A DNA stretch of 64,000 bases. It comes from a virus. This document shows, in pieces, positions 7,655-17,867 of the stretch (its first letter is position 1; each line of letters begins with the position of its first letter). Under the pieces are notes generated by a model. The model was not told the DNA's origin. It did no database searches and saw only the letters and a list, made by a program, of their open reading frames with translations. The stretch is taken from IMG/VR virus record IMGVR_UViG_3300032304_000956, positions 1 to 64,000 of that record; one strand, given 5' to 3'. The position numbers and the translations under genes were made by a program.

Positions 7655-8793
7655 ATAGTATCTTTAATCAATACAGTAACAGGTAAGTCATAACGAGCTA
7701 ATAGATTAGCCAATGAAAAAACTTCAACAACACAATATGCGCTGGTCGCTTCAGTAACTTTAGCAAACCAACCAAGTCTATCTGAAATTGTATCTGCGGT
7801 TACAAAAGGCATTTGTAGATTAGTAGCAGGATAAGAGAAGCGGAATGTGCCTCTTGACAATCTTGTTGCTGTTAAAGCTGTGGTATTTGATGTGAAAGTT
7901 GATAGTGGAGTAGTGAATGGTCCAACGTCTTGAATATTAAGAACACCCCATTTTTCACTCCATAGAAGACCGGAAGTTGTTTCAAATATAGTAGTAGCTG
8001 CGTTAATAGTTGACAATATGCTAGTATCAAGTCCCAAAACAATGGTGCTCGTCAATGGGTTTGTCGCCACTCCAGTTATGTTAATACCATTACCAGTTGC
8101 AGTTAGACCATTAGTGACTGTTATTGTATTTGTGGATATGTCAACAGCTGATAATTTTGTCCAATTAAGAGTTCCATCGGCCTGTATTCTAGCAAAAGTA
8201 TTATTAACTAATGTAGTCGATGGAAACGTATAAACACTTCCATTGATTCGCAGATTAGTTGGTAATGTTAGATCTGCTGCGCCTGCTGTTGTGATAACAT
8301 TAACTGGGATAGTTGAAGACAGTGATAATTTATTACTATTAGATGGATTTATGTAAATCGGCGCTGCGGCTGCACTTGGATGAATATTATCTGCTGATAT
8401 TTGACCTACTCTTACAGAAGTGTTTGAAATTAAGATACTTCCGTCACCTGCTGTATAAACTCCACCGATAACTGTCCAGTTTCCAGAAATGCTTCCCGGC
8501 AACGCAGTTAATTTGTATAGATACCCCTCATTGGTCGCAAATGCTAAATCTCCAACTTCCGAAGCTTGATAATCGGTTGCGATATTAGCCAATGTGGTTT
8601 GTTCGCCTCTGAATACATTACCAGCTGGAACTCCACCGTAAGTTGATCCATCTCCAATATATAATCTCTTGGTATCGGTGGAATACCCAAGTTCCCCGAC
8701 ACTTAAAACAATTTGTTTTCGTTGAGAGTCTGGACCCTGACGAACAATCAATTTCAGGAGAGTGTTTTCGTATATTTCAATAGATTTTGCCAT
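7651..8793 (-). CDS. Tail fibre protein with Mtd-type N-terminal domain (copy 2)
   Basis: A 380 aa protein. The first 45 residues (KLIVRQGPDSQRKQIV, VGELGYSTDTKRLYIGDG) match the short N-terminal attachment domain of phage tropism-determinant-like fibres, with the GE-x-GY-x-TDT-x-R core. The rest is beta-rich, with Thr/Asn-rich shaft sequence and a C-terminal globular part. It is a diverged paralogue of the upstream gene at 8802-9899, sharing only the N-terminal module. Probable host-recognition fibre. Gap to the upstream gene is 8 nt. Confidence 0.65.
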   Translation of the reverse strand: MAKSIEIYENTLLKLIVRQGPDSQRKQIVLSVGELGYSTDTKRLYIGDGSTYGGVPAGNVFRGEQTTLANIATDYQASEVGDLAFATNEGYLYKLTALPGSISGNWTVIGGVYTAGDGSILISNTSVRVGQISADNIHPSAAAAPIYINPSNSNKLSLSSTIPVNVITTAGAADLTLPTNLRINGSVYTFPSTTLVNNTFARIQADGTLNWTKLSAVDISTNTITVTNGLTATGNGINITGVATNPLTSTIVLGLDTSILSTINAATTIFETTSGLLWSEKWGVLNIQDVGPFTTPLSTFTSNTTALTATRLSRGTFRFSYPATNLQMPFVTADTISDRLGWFAKVTEATSAYCVVEVFSLANLLARYDLPVTVLIKDTI

Positions 8794-8801
8794 ACAATTA
8801 A

Positions 8802-9899
8802 TTAGTAAGCGAAGACTGGAATTGCAAATCGTCCAACCGTTTTATCTCCAAGTCTGGTGGATGTATCCCCTTCAAATACTAGGAATCCAGCAGATGACAA
8901 TTGAAGAACAGCTGAAGACAATCCACTTACAGAAAGCGCAGTAACAACAGTTCTTGTATAACCGGGAAATGCAGTTAGCCCTTTTGTGATCACACCGTTG
9001 TAATTGAAATTGGCACCGTCAACACCTGATAAGATATCATAAATAGATGATCTAATAGCAGCAATTCTACCATATTTATCTGACGATATAGCAGCCATTT
9101 CATTATAAAATGGGGCTCCCGCTCCCGTTTTTAAATCTAATGTGCCATTTGCATTTAAATCGAATGCGTCAGTATTGATGCCTGTAATAGCTGTTCTGAT
9201 GGTAGATGTTGCGTTATCAAGTCGTAATCCATTACCAATCCAAGAGCCTGTTAATGTAGGATAACTGAGAGTAGCAACATCCAAATTACCAGTCGCGTCT
9301 ATCTTCAAGTTGGAAGCTAATTTAAGACCCACTTTTCCTCCATTACCACCACTCAAACCATTTGTGAATGATGCGGATGCCAATTCAAATTCTGTGACAC
9401 CTTGATTGTTAATTTGAAGAGCACTCAATCCACTTAATTTGAATTGAGTAGAATCGTAGTTGACTTTAAGAATACCAGAATCAATTTTAAGACCGCCAGT
9501 TACATAAGATGGATTGATTTTAATTGGAAGTATTCCATTATCTTTTAACGTTATGTAATTGTTTGATGACAATTCAAAAAACCTATTGTCAATTCTTGGA
9601 CCGACTGGATACCAAGATGATATTGAGGTGTAGGAAGAACCTGTTAATTGATAGAATTGGTTATTAGCATATACCAAATCGCCAACTTGAGAGTTTGTGC
9701 TAGTCAAAGAGGCATAACTGTTTGAAACAGGATGCACTTTTGATCCCACTACAATACCACCAGATAGCGTTCCAGTCCCTACGAACACTCTACGAGTATC
9801 AACAGTATATCCCAACTCACCCTCATCTAAAATGACGGATTTGCGTTGAGAATCCAGTCCTCTACGAACTTTAAATTTTGTAATTTGAATACTTGACAT
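8802..9899 (-). CDS. Tail fibre protein with Mtd-type N-terminal domain (copy 1)
   Basis: A 365 aa protein. The N-terminal module FKVRRGLDSQRKSVI, then GELGYTVDTRRVFVGTG, is the same attachment domain as in its downstream paralogue. The middle is repetitive beta sequence (LKIDATGNLDVATLSYP) typical of a trimeric fibre shaft, and the C-terminus (FLVFEGDTSTRLGDKTVGRF) may be the tip. It follows the collar-domain gene by 3 nt. A host-adhesion role is inferred from architecture and position. Confidence 0.65.
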   Translation of the reverse strand: MSSIQITKFKVRRGLDSQRKSVILDEGELGYTVDTRRVFVGTGTLSGGIVVGSKVHPVSNSYASLTSTNSQVGDLVYANNQFYQLTGSSYTSISSWYPVGPRIDNRFFELSSNNYITLKDNGILPIKINPSYVTGGLKIDSGILKVNYDSTQFKLSGLSALQINNQGVTEFELASASFTNGLSGGNGGKVGLKLASNLKIDATGNLDVATLSYPTLTGSWIGNGLRLDNATSTIRTAITGINTDAFDLNANGTLDLKTGAGAPFYNEMAAISSDKYGRIAAIRSSIYDILSGVDGANFNYNGVITKGLTAFPGYTRTVVTALSVSGLSSAVLQLSSAGFLVFEGDTSTRLGDKTVGRFAIPVFAY

Positions 9900-9902
9900 A
9901 TA

Positions 9903-10592
9903 TTAAGCGGTTCTTTTCCAAATGTAGAGACCAAATGAAGGAGGCGTGAGAGATACTGGTGATCCAAGACCGTCAGTTGCTGCTGTATTTCCTACTGTGG
10001 ATGTTCTACCAAGAGTCGGCGCAGTTGTGCTACCTCTCAACAAATAAGCTTGGTCAAGTGATACAGCCGCACCGACAGCGACTGACTTACTTTCTGTGAG
10101 AGCATTTGCTGATGTCGCTTGAACTATGTCTGCATTTGAAACATAGTGATAATGCGGAGGCAGATTAGTAGAATCTAGTGACGTTTGGTATTTTCCTTGG
10201 TTACTACCAGCGACAACTGTATTTTGATTACCTGTTGAATCTGTTCCTGTTCCAACACCAGCGACAAATCGACCATCTGCAATAATTGTCCAAGCACCAC
10301 CCATGAATGTAGATGGGTTTTGATTTACAGCAGTAAAATAAACACTTCCAACAGGGAACAACACATCAATCAACGGTTTGATATCTGTAGATGTTGGGTA
10401 TGTCACATTACCAGCTGTAAAAGGACCGCTGATAACGGCCCCTTTATCTTTAGCTCCAAGAGATAGCGCGGTTTGTTTGCCATCGCCATCATAGATATCA
10501 TCAACTCCTGATGAAGGAACTCCGTCGTTGGACAAAGTATGTAACAGTGATTTGTAAGTGTCAGAAATAAACTGGTTTTCCAAAGATTTCAT
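9903..10592 (-). CDS. Tail-collar-domain protein (short tail fibre gp12-like)
   Basis: A 229 aa protein. Residues about 75-115 (FPVGSVYFTA, NPSTFMGGAWTII, GRFVAGVG) match the phage tail-collar domain. LPPHYHYV supplies an HxH motif like that coordinating metal in T4 gp12. The C-terminus (SLTPPSFGLYIWKRTA) closes the collar fold. It begins a late-promoter unit and heads the adhesin genes. The likely role is an irreversible-adsorption fibre or baseplate-attached spike. At less than half the length of gp12, it probably lacks most of the shaft. Confidence 0.75.
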   Translation of the reverse strand: MKSLENQFISDTYKSLLHTLSNDGVPSSGVDDIYDGDGKQTALSLGAKDKGAVISGPFTAGNVTYPTSTDIKPLIDVLFPVGSVYFTAVNQNPSTFMGGAWTIIADGRFVAGVGTGTDSTGNQNTVVAGSNQGKYQTSLDSTNLPPHYHYVSNADIVQATSANALTESKSVAVGAAVSLDQAYLLRGSTTAPTLGRTSTVGNTAATDGLGSPVSLTPPSFGLYIWKRTA

Positions 10593-10598
10593 TAGTTG

Positions 10599-10605
10599 TA
10601 TTTAA
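10599..10605 (-). promoter_or_regulatory. Late promoter TTAAATA
   Basis: 6 nt before ATG 10592; heads the collar, fibre, lectin-like, mucin-like and glycosyltransferase operon. Confidence 0.5.
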
Positions 10606-10623
10606 GTTACAGATTTGATTATG

Positions 10624-12411
10624 TCAAACTAAATTTAGTATTTTAGATTGAATTGCTACTATAGCAAGAAAAATTCTTTGAATAGAAACGATGTTTATCG
10701 TTTCGTTTCCGTTGATTAGTGTGTTTTCCAATTCAAATATTAAATTTTCGATTGGGATTGCATTGAAGCGGGGATCTGTTGATTTTTTAACCTTTGATGA
10801 ATCTCTCGTTGTCCACAATAATTCATTCTTGTCGATTGATATGTTTGTTATTTTCCAGATATAATCATCAACTGTTATATTTTTAATAGATTTATAATCT
10901 TTGATCTGATAAGCAGTTGTATACAACGATAGTAAGTCTTTAATCAGATTCAATATTCCAATATTGAACGCTATCCCTATACTATTGCCGCTACAGTTGA
11001 ATTGTTTAAATTTTTTAGCCAAGTTTGTATCTATTGTAGATGAATACATATCATACCTACCCTTAGAGGCATAAATTCGTCCTATGTTATGCACTATGGA
11101 GTATGCATGTCCATTATTTTGAACAGTATTGAATGTTAAATTATTAAATCTATTAGATTGCATAGCATTTGAGTTATGCTTAATTTGAATTGTGTTCCAA
11201 GTATTCAATGTATCTTTCCAAAGATAATCTCGAAGATAAAAATAACTAACATCTCCAGTAACTCCTATTGTGGCGTCAGGATTTGATATGATTCTGGATT
11301 CTATTCGTTTCTCAGTATCGACGGTGTGTGTTATCAAAAACACATCTGAATCCTCTGTTGAGAACGATAAATTATTAACAACATTTATTGTGGAAATTTG
11401 TGTTTTTTGTAAACTATTAGTAACATCTTCAACATCAAAAAAAATAAAATAATCAGAATCTCCATCATTTCCAATTAATATGATAGCGTCGTCATTTTTT
11501 CTAATGTCTAATGCTTTTATTGAACTTATACCTAGGTCAAAATAGGTTACAGTCTGATAAATTTCATTCGAGTATCTATTTTTTATGTAAATGATATTAT
11601 CTTTAACTTCAGTTCTCTTATCAGATCCCATTTTGAAAAAATTTTTAGTTTCTGGTGTTATGGTAGTTGATAAAGAATCTTTAAGAGTCAATGATCCACA
11701 TATTGCGTATTTAGAAAAATCATATATTGAAATTTTATCCGTATGATAATAATACAATTCATTATTTGAATAGTCTCCATCAATTCTCAAAACATTTTCA
11801 TTAGGCGATTGAGTTAGTAATTGGATAGCTTCTTTATTAACAAAGTCGCCACCTATTGAATAGGTGTTTGTATTGTTCATACAGTAGTATACAAAACTTT
11901 CATTTTCACCCATTACAAAAAATCCATCTGTAATAGTATCTAAAAACGCCCAATCAGGATTACCGGAAAAAGGATCGCTATGAGTATATACATTTTTACC
12001 AGTTGGTATGTCATCAGGAGTTCTAATATCCAATTCAGTAGATGATAATGTATAAAAATGATTATTGTTGTAATCATATTTGATGAACTCTGGATTTAAA
12101 TACACATGAGTCTTGAATATTTTTAAATTATTATCATTTATATTTTGAAATAGATAATTTAAATTGGTTTCATCTAAAATATCAAATGCGTTTGGTGTAA
12201 AAATTGTTAAATCTTCAAAATTACCATCGAATATTGTCTCTTTCAAAAACAATTCAGTTAAAAATATTGATTTCGGAGTCAATTTCGCGGATTTGTTGGT
12301 TGGTTTCTTTTCCGAGTATGCCACACCGCTCAAGACATGAAAATATCCAGAGTAATCATTACCATTTAAGGTAAATGCATTTCCATTGTCGTATTTGAAG
12401 TAATAAATCAT
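10624..12411 (-). CDS. Large tail/baseplate-associated structural protein, 595 aa
   Basis: Unrecognised. The sequence begins MIYYFKYDNGNAFTLNGNDYSGYFHV and is beta-rich with many short repeats of aromatic strands (FDVEDVTNSLQ, YFYLRDYLWKD), suggestive of a propeller or stacked sandwiches. The C-terminal 60 residues are helical (ENTLINGNETINIVSIQRIFLAIVAIQSKILNL). Its start overlaps the upstream gene stop by 4 nt. Size, late expression and position between wedge genes and the collar protein suggest a baseplate periphery or long-fibre subunit. Confidence 0.55.
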   Translation of the reverse strand: MIYYFKYDNGNAFTLNGNDYSGYFHVLSGVAYSEKKPTNKSAKLTPKSIFLTELFLKETIFDGNFEDLTIFTPNAFDILDETNLNYLFQNINDNNLKIFKTHVYLNPEFIKYDYNNNHFYTLSSTELDIRTPDDIPTGKNVYTHSDPFSGNPDWAFLDTITDGFFVMGENESFVYYCMNNTNTYSIGGDFVNKEAIQLLTQSPNENVLRIDGDYSNNELYYYHTDKISIYDFSKYAICGSLTLKDSLSTTITPETKNFFKMGSDKRTEVKDNIIYIKNRYSNEIYQTVTYFDLGISSIKALDIRKNDDAIILIGNDGDSDYFIFFDVEDVTNSLQKTQISTINVVNNLSFSTEDSDVFLITHTVDTEKRIESRIISNPDATIGVTGDVSYFYLRDYLWKDTLNTWNTIQIKHNSNAMQSNRFNNLTFNTVQNNGHAYSIVHNIGRIYASKGRYDMYSSTIDTNLAKKFKQFNCSGNSIGIAFNIGILNLIKDLLSLYTTAYQIKDYKSIKNITVDDYIWKITNISIDKNELLWTTRDSSKVKKSTDPRFNAIPIENLIFELENTLINGNETINIVSIQRIFLAIVAIQSKILNLV

Positions 12412-14615
12412 ATGTAGTTGGTGAACTCAATTTTATTTATGGTTGTTGTAGCTGGAATATGATTTTTTATATTGGCTTCGATAGTATTTTTTAGAGAATC
12501 TAGGATTTCTGGATTTGAAATGTTCAAATTGTCAATCGATACATTGATATAGTTACTTTTATTGGTATTCTTTTTACAGAATGATTGCAGATAGGACACA
12601 TCATCAATGGAATTTCTCATACCACAAGGTAATGTCAGAACAATATCATCAATTTTTTGTTTTCCTTGCAGTATCGGAAGACTAAATGCTAAATCTTTAT
12701 CAATAACATCATCCATCAAAATGATATTTGATATGTTGCGGGTAGGTAGCAACATATCTTGATCATTGTAATCAAAACGTCCATATAGGATCGTTTTATT
12801 TGCAAATTGACCAATTACTGTATTGAATTCATACACAACTTCATTGTTCATGAAGAAGAATCCCTCACCTGTAAGACTATCATATGCAATACATACAAAG
12901 TTATCCTTCAGATATTTGAATTCGAGAGTCTTTTCAAATTTTAACACGTTGTTTGTAGAGTTATCGAATAAGTTAAGTTGAAATGTGACTGTAGTTGCTG
13001 TTTTAGTTACAGTAACTCCACCATCAACGCTATTTCTTAAGCTTTTTATAGTCCAAGAATCACCATTGCCAACAAAGTAAAACGAAAATGTCATTTTACC
13101 AGATGTGTTTATGTTATCTTGATAATTATACGATAAAGTATTACAAGTGATTAAGTTATTATACGAAAACGTATTCTTAAAACGCTCATATACATATTTT
13201 GTATTGGGAACAAACGTCAAATCACTTTTTTTATCAAATATTTTATTTGCCACGATACTTCCACTCAAAACAGAGTTTGAAGATATCAAATTTTCTAAAA
13301 GTTGATCATATGTTACGTCAAACACGCCTTTTGATTGCAATGCTTCTTGTTTTGATATAAAGTCTGGATAATAATATCTATCAACCCACACCTTCTCAGT
13401 TCCTGACGGAGAACCAGATAACCAAGTGCATAAAAATACTCGACCATCATCAGAGTAGTCGTTTCTTTCAAGTCGAAAGACCTTATCAGCATAAAATGGA
13501 GTTTGAAATGAGAATGATCCGCTTCTTATGAACTTGGTATCATTGACATTCAATGCGCTGAAAGGATACATACTAGATGGTGATACAAACGTGGTTGATC
13601 CTGTTGTTATATTATATGGTTGGTTATAAAACACGTAGCTCAACGCCAATTCAGATGAATTTTCTGAATCAATTGGATTTGTAATAGCACTGTAATCACG
13701 AAATTCTTGAACAGCGTTCGTTTCAGAAGAAGATATCAGGTTCTGACCAGTTGTAAATACATCATCAACTGTAAGTTGATTCTTCAATACTAGAAATTCT
13801 TTGTATTCTGATGTATATGGCGAATGAAACAGATAATTGTTAGTCAAATTGAAATCGCTTTTAGCATAATCAATAGAATTTGTATTGTTTTGATATGTTA
13901 TGAACGATGTGTTGAGGTTAAAATCAAATGTATATTTACGTGATCTTATAGTTTCGAATTTGTTAATCAATAATAATGACTTATCAGCACCTGATATAGC
14001 ACTCAACGCTAAACTATTATTATTTTTATTCAATATTTTATTGCCACTCGCTTCTGGTTTTATAAAGTAGATATAATTATTTGAATTATCAAATATAAAG
14101 ATAAATGTTTGAGGTTGAATATCAGAACCGTCGTCAGTTAAAAATATATCCCAAATAAAGAATATGTTGTCGTTATTATCAGATACTAGATAATATTTTC
14201 TACCCTCATAATCAAATGATATTGTGCAAGTTTGATCATCTGCAAATTCTAAAAGAAAATAACAGTCGTTGTCGAGAGTATCTGTGAATTGTTGTTCAAC
14301 ATACGAAATGCTTTCGGATATTAAGCTGCTTTTTTGTAGATATGAATCTCCAAATTTCAAATAGGTCAGCATTTTTTTATTGACGAACGTGTCAAAATTA
14401 ATATCCAAGAACTCGTCCACCGTTTGATCGGTTGATAAGTAAAAATTACTATATTCTTTCGTATTAAAGTCTGTAAATCCTGACAATGCAAGAGGGAAAT
14501 TGAAAGAATACCCCCCTTGATACTTTCTAAACACTTGCTTGTATGCAATATCATCCGAGCTTGATTTCCAAGATTTAGATAATAAGTCAGACAATGACTT
14601 TACAATAGTTTCCAT
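12408..14615 (-). CDS. Large structural protein with lectin-like domain, 735 aa
   Basis: Residues about 500-650 (SGKMTFSFYFVGNGDSWTI, TFQLNLFDNSTNNVLKF, GEGFFFMNNEVVYEFN) look like a LamG/concanavalin-type sandwich that could bind sugars. The C-terminus is helical and polar. The N-terminal half (KYQGGYSFNFPLALSGF) is beta-rich and unrecognised. It has its own late promoter and is coupled to the next gene by ATGA. Probably a baseplate-attached fibre or wedge extension. Confidence 0.55.
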   Translation of the reverse strand: METIVKSLSDLLSKSWKSSSDDIAYKQVFRKYQGGYSFNFPLALSGFTDFNTKEYSNFYLSTDQTVDEFLDINFDTFVNKKMLTYLKFGDSYLQKSSLISESISYVEQQFTDTLDNDCYFLLEFADDQTCTISFDYEGRKYYLVSDNNDNIFFIWDIFLTDDGSDIQPQTFIFIFDNSNNYIYFIKPEASGNKILNKNNNSLALSAISGADKSLLLINKFETIRSRKYTFDFNLNTSFITYQNNTNSIDYAKSDFNLTNNYLFHSPYTSEYKEFLVLKNQLTVDDVFTTGQNLISSSETNAVQEFRDYSAITNPIDSENSSELALSYVFYNQPYNITTGSTTFVSPSSMYPFSALNVNDTKFIRSGSFSFQTPFYADKVFRLERNDYSDDGRVFLCTWLSGSPSGTEKVWVDRYYYPDFISKQEALQSKGVFDVTYDQLLENLISSNSVLSGSIVANKIFDKKSDLTFVPNTKYVYERFKNTFSYNNLITCNTLSYNYQDNINTSGKMTFSFYFVGNGDSWTIKSLRNSVDGGVTVTKTATTVTFQLNLFDNSTNNVLKFEKTLEFKYLKDNFVCIAYDSLTGEGFFFMNNEVVYEFNTVIGQFANKTILYGRFDYNDQDMLLPTRNISNIILMDDVIDKDLAFSLPILQGKQKIDDIVLTLPCGMRNSIDDVSYLQSFCKKNTNKSNYINVSIDNLNISNPEILDSLKNTIEANIKNHIPATTTINKIEFTNYI

Positions 14616-14621
14616 TTGAAA

Positions 14622-14628
14622 TATTTAG
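14622..14628 (-). promoter_or_regulatory. Late promoter CTAAATA
   Basis: 6 nt before ATG 14615; lies over the stop codon of the preceding gene. Confidence 0.5.
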
Positions 14629-15134
14629 GATTCGGATTCTATTAAGAAGCCACCGCGATCCACAGAAAATACAAATTGTTTTTTGTTGGTGTCTGTTGGT
14701 AGAATGTTTGTTTTAAGATGCTTCATATCACCAACAGTTTCGAAATAGTCGCCTGTTGTGATTTTGAATGGCTGGACAATCGAACAAACCGATCCATCTA
14801 TATATTGTATCAATATTTCAGCGGATAATTGCTTGAATCTAGCTGATACAGATGGATAATATGTGTGAGATGCTACGTTTAGCAAAACAGAACTTCTAAC
14901 ATTATACAAAACTTCATTGAAAATACTTTCGGTTCTGTAATTTCTGTATAGTGTGTTATCAAAATACTCTATATTTCCATCGCCCCAGTTGATTGTGAGG
15001 TAAAGTGGAATGATTTGTTCAGATATTCTACTAAGAGTTAAGTTGACTGTGGTTAAATCATACAAATTCTGTTCAGCCTCAATCGCAGTTACGGCTGGTG
15101 TTGTTGTGTAGTAAGATAAATCTAAAGTATTCAT
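14625..15134 (-). CDS. PKD-like single-domain tail protein, 169 aa
   Basis: The pattern LTINWGDGNIEYF followed by SHTYYPSVSARF is the WGDG...HTY signature of PKD-like immunoglobulin folds. The rest is short beta strands and a polar C-terminus (KQFVFSVDRGGFLIES). Its ATG overlaps the stop of the 900 aa gene. It may be a small decoration or linker in the baseplate, related in fold to the larger PKD-bearing protein two genes upstream. Confidence 0.55.
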   Translation of the reverse strand: MNTLDLSYYTTTPAVTAIEAEQNLYDLTTVNLTLSRISEQIIPLYLTINWGDGNIEYFDNTLYRNYRTESIFNEVLYNVRSSVLLNVASHTYYPSVSARFKQLSAEILIQYIDGSVCSIVQPFKITTGDYFETVGDMKHLKTNILPTDTNKKQFVFSVDRGGFLIESES

Positions 15135-17833
15135 ATGATAATTTCTTCGTTGATTGAAGTTACAGAAGTTGCGGATAGATAAACACCAACTGTGCTATTG
15201 TAATTAGTGTTCATTATGTTTGAATAGCTTTCAAATGTAGAGAAATACACATTATGCTTCAAGAACTCAACCGAAGGGCTTAGTATGAAATCATATTCGT
15301 GCAATGCTATCATATCATTCTGATCCTTTAACAAGAATGATATGTTGAAGATATTATTCTTCTTAGCATATGTAAATGTCGGCTTTTCCGCTTTTGTAAA
15401 TCGGATATCTCCTCCAGAAACGCTGAAGAATTGTGTATTGTTGAGATAATCTGATGCTGTAACTGGGAATATCTTATGATTTCTATGAGACAATGTATCA
15501 AACTTGTATATTTCAGGATACAGTATATAATTATTGGATGTTATAGTTGGTGTGTTTGTTTGCAACACACAGTAATATACATCAGACCCAACTTTAAATC
15601 GGTTTGATAGTTTATTAATCGGTGATGCGTTGTGTTCTATCTCATATACAACAGCAACTGGTGGATTGAATTTAGAATTTTCGTAATTTATTTTTTCAAA
15701 TACAAGATAATTATCAGTTTCAATAAACAATGTATCAAAACTCATTTCAAATTTTGAAATTGCTGATAATTGAGCAAACGCGCTTGGTGTGTATCTTGAT
15801 GATAAGTAATAAAACTCGCTAGTCAAATCATTTACAGTTTGTGTGTTGATGTTCTTGACGAATATATTACCATTTAAATCAATACGGTCATTGTAAGTGG
15901 TTGATGCTGTTACATCAACATTGTATTGACTATTAACCAATACAGTATCATCGTAATAATACGATATTGTTGGCAATCTATATGTGAAATCAAATTCATC
16001 ATTAAAATAACCACAATCGTTGCTTATAATACCGTTTGTTCTTGTGTATTGAGCGTTCTGAGTGAAATTAGCAGAACTCAATCCTGTCGGTTTTATCAAT
16101 GGACTGTAGCTGGACAGACCGCATTCCATCAAAATACTGTAATAATAATTCAATGATCCCGGATATGATGGATCATCTGATGAAATAGGATCTAAAAATG
16201 GATCGCCTGATGATTTTGTGAAAAACCCACCATCTCGCATCACAAGCTCATTGACGATTACATCCTCTGTAGGCGCTTTTAACTCTTGATATGGAGTGAA
16301 GTATCGGAAGAACAGCGTATTGACGCCTGAGAGGGCGCTGGCACCGCTAAATGTGCTTGTGTATGCCGACAGTCCTGACCTTTTCAGTTCATTGAATGAT
16401 GATAAATTTTGAGTAGCGAAATTGAAGTTGTATCCTTGATCAAAAATATCATCATAAAAACGATAACCATTCAATTCAAGGCTTTTGATTGTTGTTGGCT
16501 CAACAACTTTAATTCCTTTTACAAAATTAATATTATTTTTGAACAACCCGTAGACGTTTCCATAAACATCTTCTTTTTGATCCTGCACAAAGCCAGAATC
16601 AAAAATGGATTCCAAGTTACAATCAAATTTATTGATCTTTTCAGTTACATAACCGTAATATTTGGTGTCATTTTTATTAGATATCGGTTTGTTAACAGCA
16701 TTTGATGATGTTAAGTTACGTTTTAAATCCTCATCGTTGACATAAAATGTGATAATGTCCGCATTTCCCCCGAAAACATTTGGATCTGGGAAATAATATA
16801 TGGAATTTGGTTCCAACTTATCGATATTGAATTGAAACGATTGATTTTTACCATCGACCAACACAATAGAGGTCTTTGAAGTTTTGAAAAATCCTATTTC
16901 ATAGGTATCAATCAAAGTTCCTTGTAAAGTCGCTGGTATTGTCGGATAATTTCTGTTTAACAGACTTCTCGCCTTATTATCAGCTTCAAATAGAAGACCT
17001 GATACAAATTCAGATGTAGTTGGGCCTGTTGAAAGGTAATAGAAGTCAACTCCCATGCTTTGCTTGGTCAATTGACGCTTATTATCAAACAATTGATCAA
17101 CTTCTTTGAGATTTTTAAGTTCATCACTAACGCCAGCGAAGATAGTTGAAATCAACGAAGCGTTATCCTTTAAAAAGATATCAGCACCGTAATCCAAATC
17201 CTTATTATCATAGATTTGTTCATTTGGAACTTGATTGTAGTAGCTGCTATACACATTGTATAATTCGCTAACATCAACCTTCAATTTGGTTTTGATTTCT
17301 TCGATATCGTAATCGATAAGTGCGGTTTCTCTGTTATCTAAGAATGATATCGTCTTTTCGAAGATGGTTTTCTCCAAACCAGCGACACTGCCCATCGCTT
17401 TTTTTCGAGTTAGTTCATATTTTACATCATCTCGCTTAGAATTGTAGTAATTTGCAATATCTACAAGCTTTTTGCTGTATAATCCGAGAACAGTATCCAA
17501 ATCGTATGGATCGTTGAAGTCAATTTTCTTTAAATACTCTTGCTCTTCGATAGTTGTGTATTTCAGAGTGATATCTTTTATGAATTCTCTATACTTTTCA
17601 ACTATCAACGCATCGTCATCAACTTGCTGGTTGTTCTTTTTTAAGTTCCACCTCTTCAAATACTCGGTATAATATGTTTGAAGAACTTCTGGATCAAAAT
17701 TTACTGTAATTGTCTTGATGAAGACAAGGAATGACATTGGACTATTCAAGTCCAATGCATCATTCGCGTATACATTAGCATTTGTTATGCTTTTTGGGAC
17801 TGGAGGATATCCATATTGCAAATTTGAAGACAT
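15131..17833 (-). CDS. Large baseplate wedge-region protein, 900 aa
   Basis: The longest protein in the window. The N-terminal 270 residues are helical and charged (EYLKRWNLKKNNQQVDDDAL, YYNSKRDDVKYELTRKKAMG); the remainder is beta-rich with Ser/Tyr-rich strands. No motif identifies a family. Position after the gp6-like and PKD genes corresponds to gp7/gp8/gp10 in T4, so a wedge component is a reasonable inference, not a homology call. It has its own late promoter. Confidence 0.6.
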   Translation of the reverse strand: MSSNLQYGYPPVPKSITNANVYANDALDLNSPMSFLVFIKTITVNFDPEVLQTYYTEYLKRWNLKKNNQQVDDDALIVEKYREFIKDITLKYTTIEEQEYLKKIDFNDPYDLDTVLGLYSKKLVDIANYYNSKRDDVKYELTRKKAMGSVAGLEKTIFEKTISFLDNRETALIDYDIEEIKTKLKVDVSELYNVYSSYYNQVPNEQIYDNKDLDYGADIFLKDNASLISTIFAGVSDELKNLKEVDQLFDNKRQLTKQSMGVDFYYLSTGPTTSEFVSGLLFEADNKARSLLNRNYPTIPATLQGTLIDTYEIGFFKTSKTSIVLVDGKNQSFQFNIDKLEPNSIYYFPDPNVFGGNADIITFYVNDEDLKRNLTSSNAVNKPISNKNDTKYYGYVTEKINKFDCNLESIFDSGFVQDQKEDVYGNVYGLFKNNINFVKGIKVVEPTTIKSLELNGYRFYDDIFDQGYNFNFATQNLSSFNELKRSGLSAYTSTFSGASALSGVNTLFFRYFTPYQELKAPTEDVIVNELVMRDGGFFTKSSGDPFLDPISSDDPSYPGSLNYYYSILMECGLSSYSPLIKPTGLSSANFTQNAQYTRTNGIISNDCGYFNDEFDFTYRLPTISYYYDDTVLVNSQYNVDVTASTTYNDRIDLNGNIFVKNINTQTVNDLTSEFYYLSSRYTPSAFAQLSAISKFEMSFDTLFIETDNYLVFEKINYENSKFNPPVAVVYEIEHNASPINKLSNRFKVGSDVYYCVLQTNTPTITSNNYILYPEIYKFDTLSHRNHKIFPVTASDYLNNTQFFSVSGGDIRFTKAEKPTFTYAKKNNIFNISFLLKDQNDMIALHEYDFILSPSVEFLKHNVYFSTFESYSNIMNTNYNSTVGVYLSATSVTSINEEIII

Positions 17834-17839
17834 TAACTC

Positions 17840-17846
17840 TATTTAT
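17840..17846 (-). promoter_or_regulatory. Late promoter ATAAATA
   Basis: 6 nt before ATG 17833. Confidence 0.5.
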
Positions 17847-17867
17847 TTTGCAGATCACGAAATGTAA

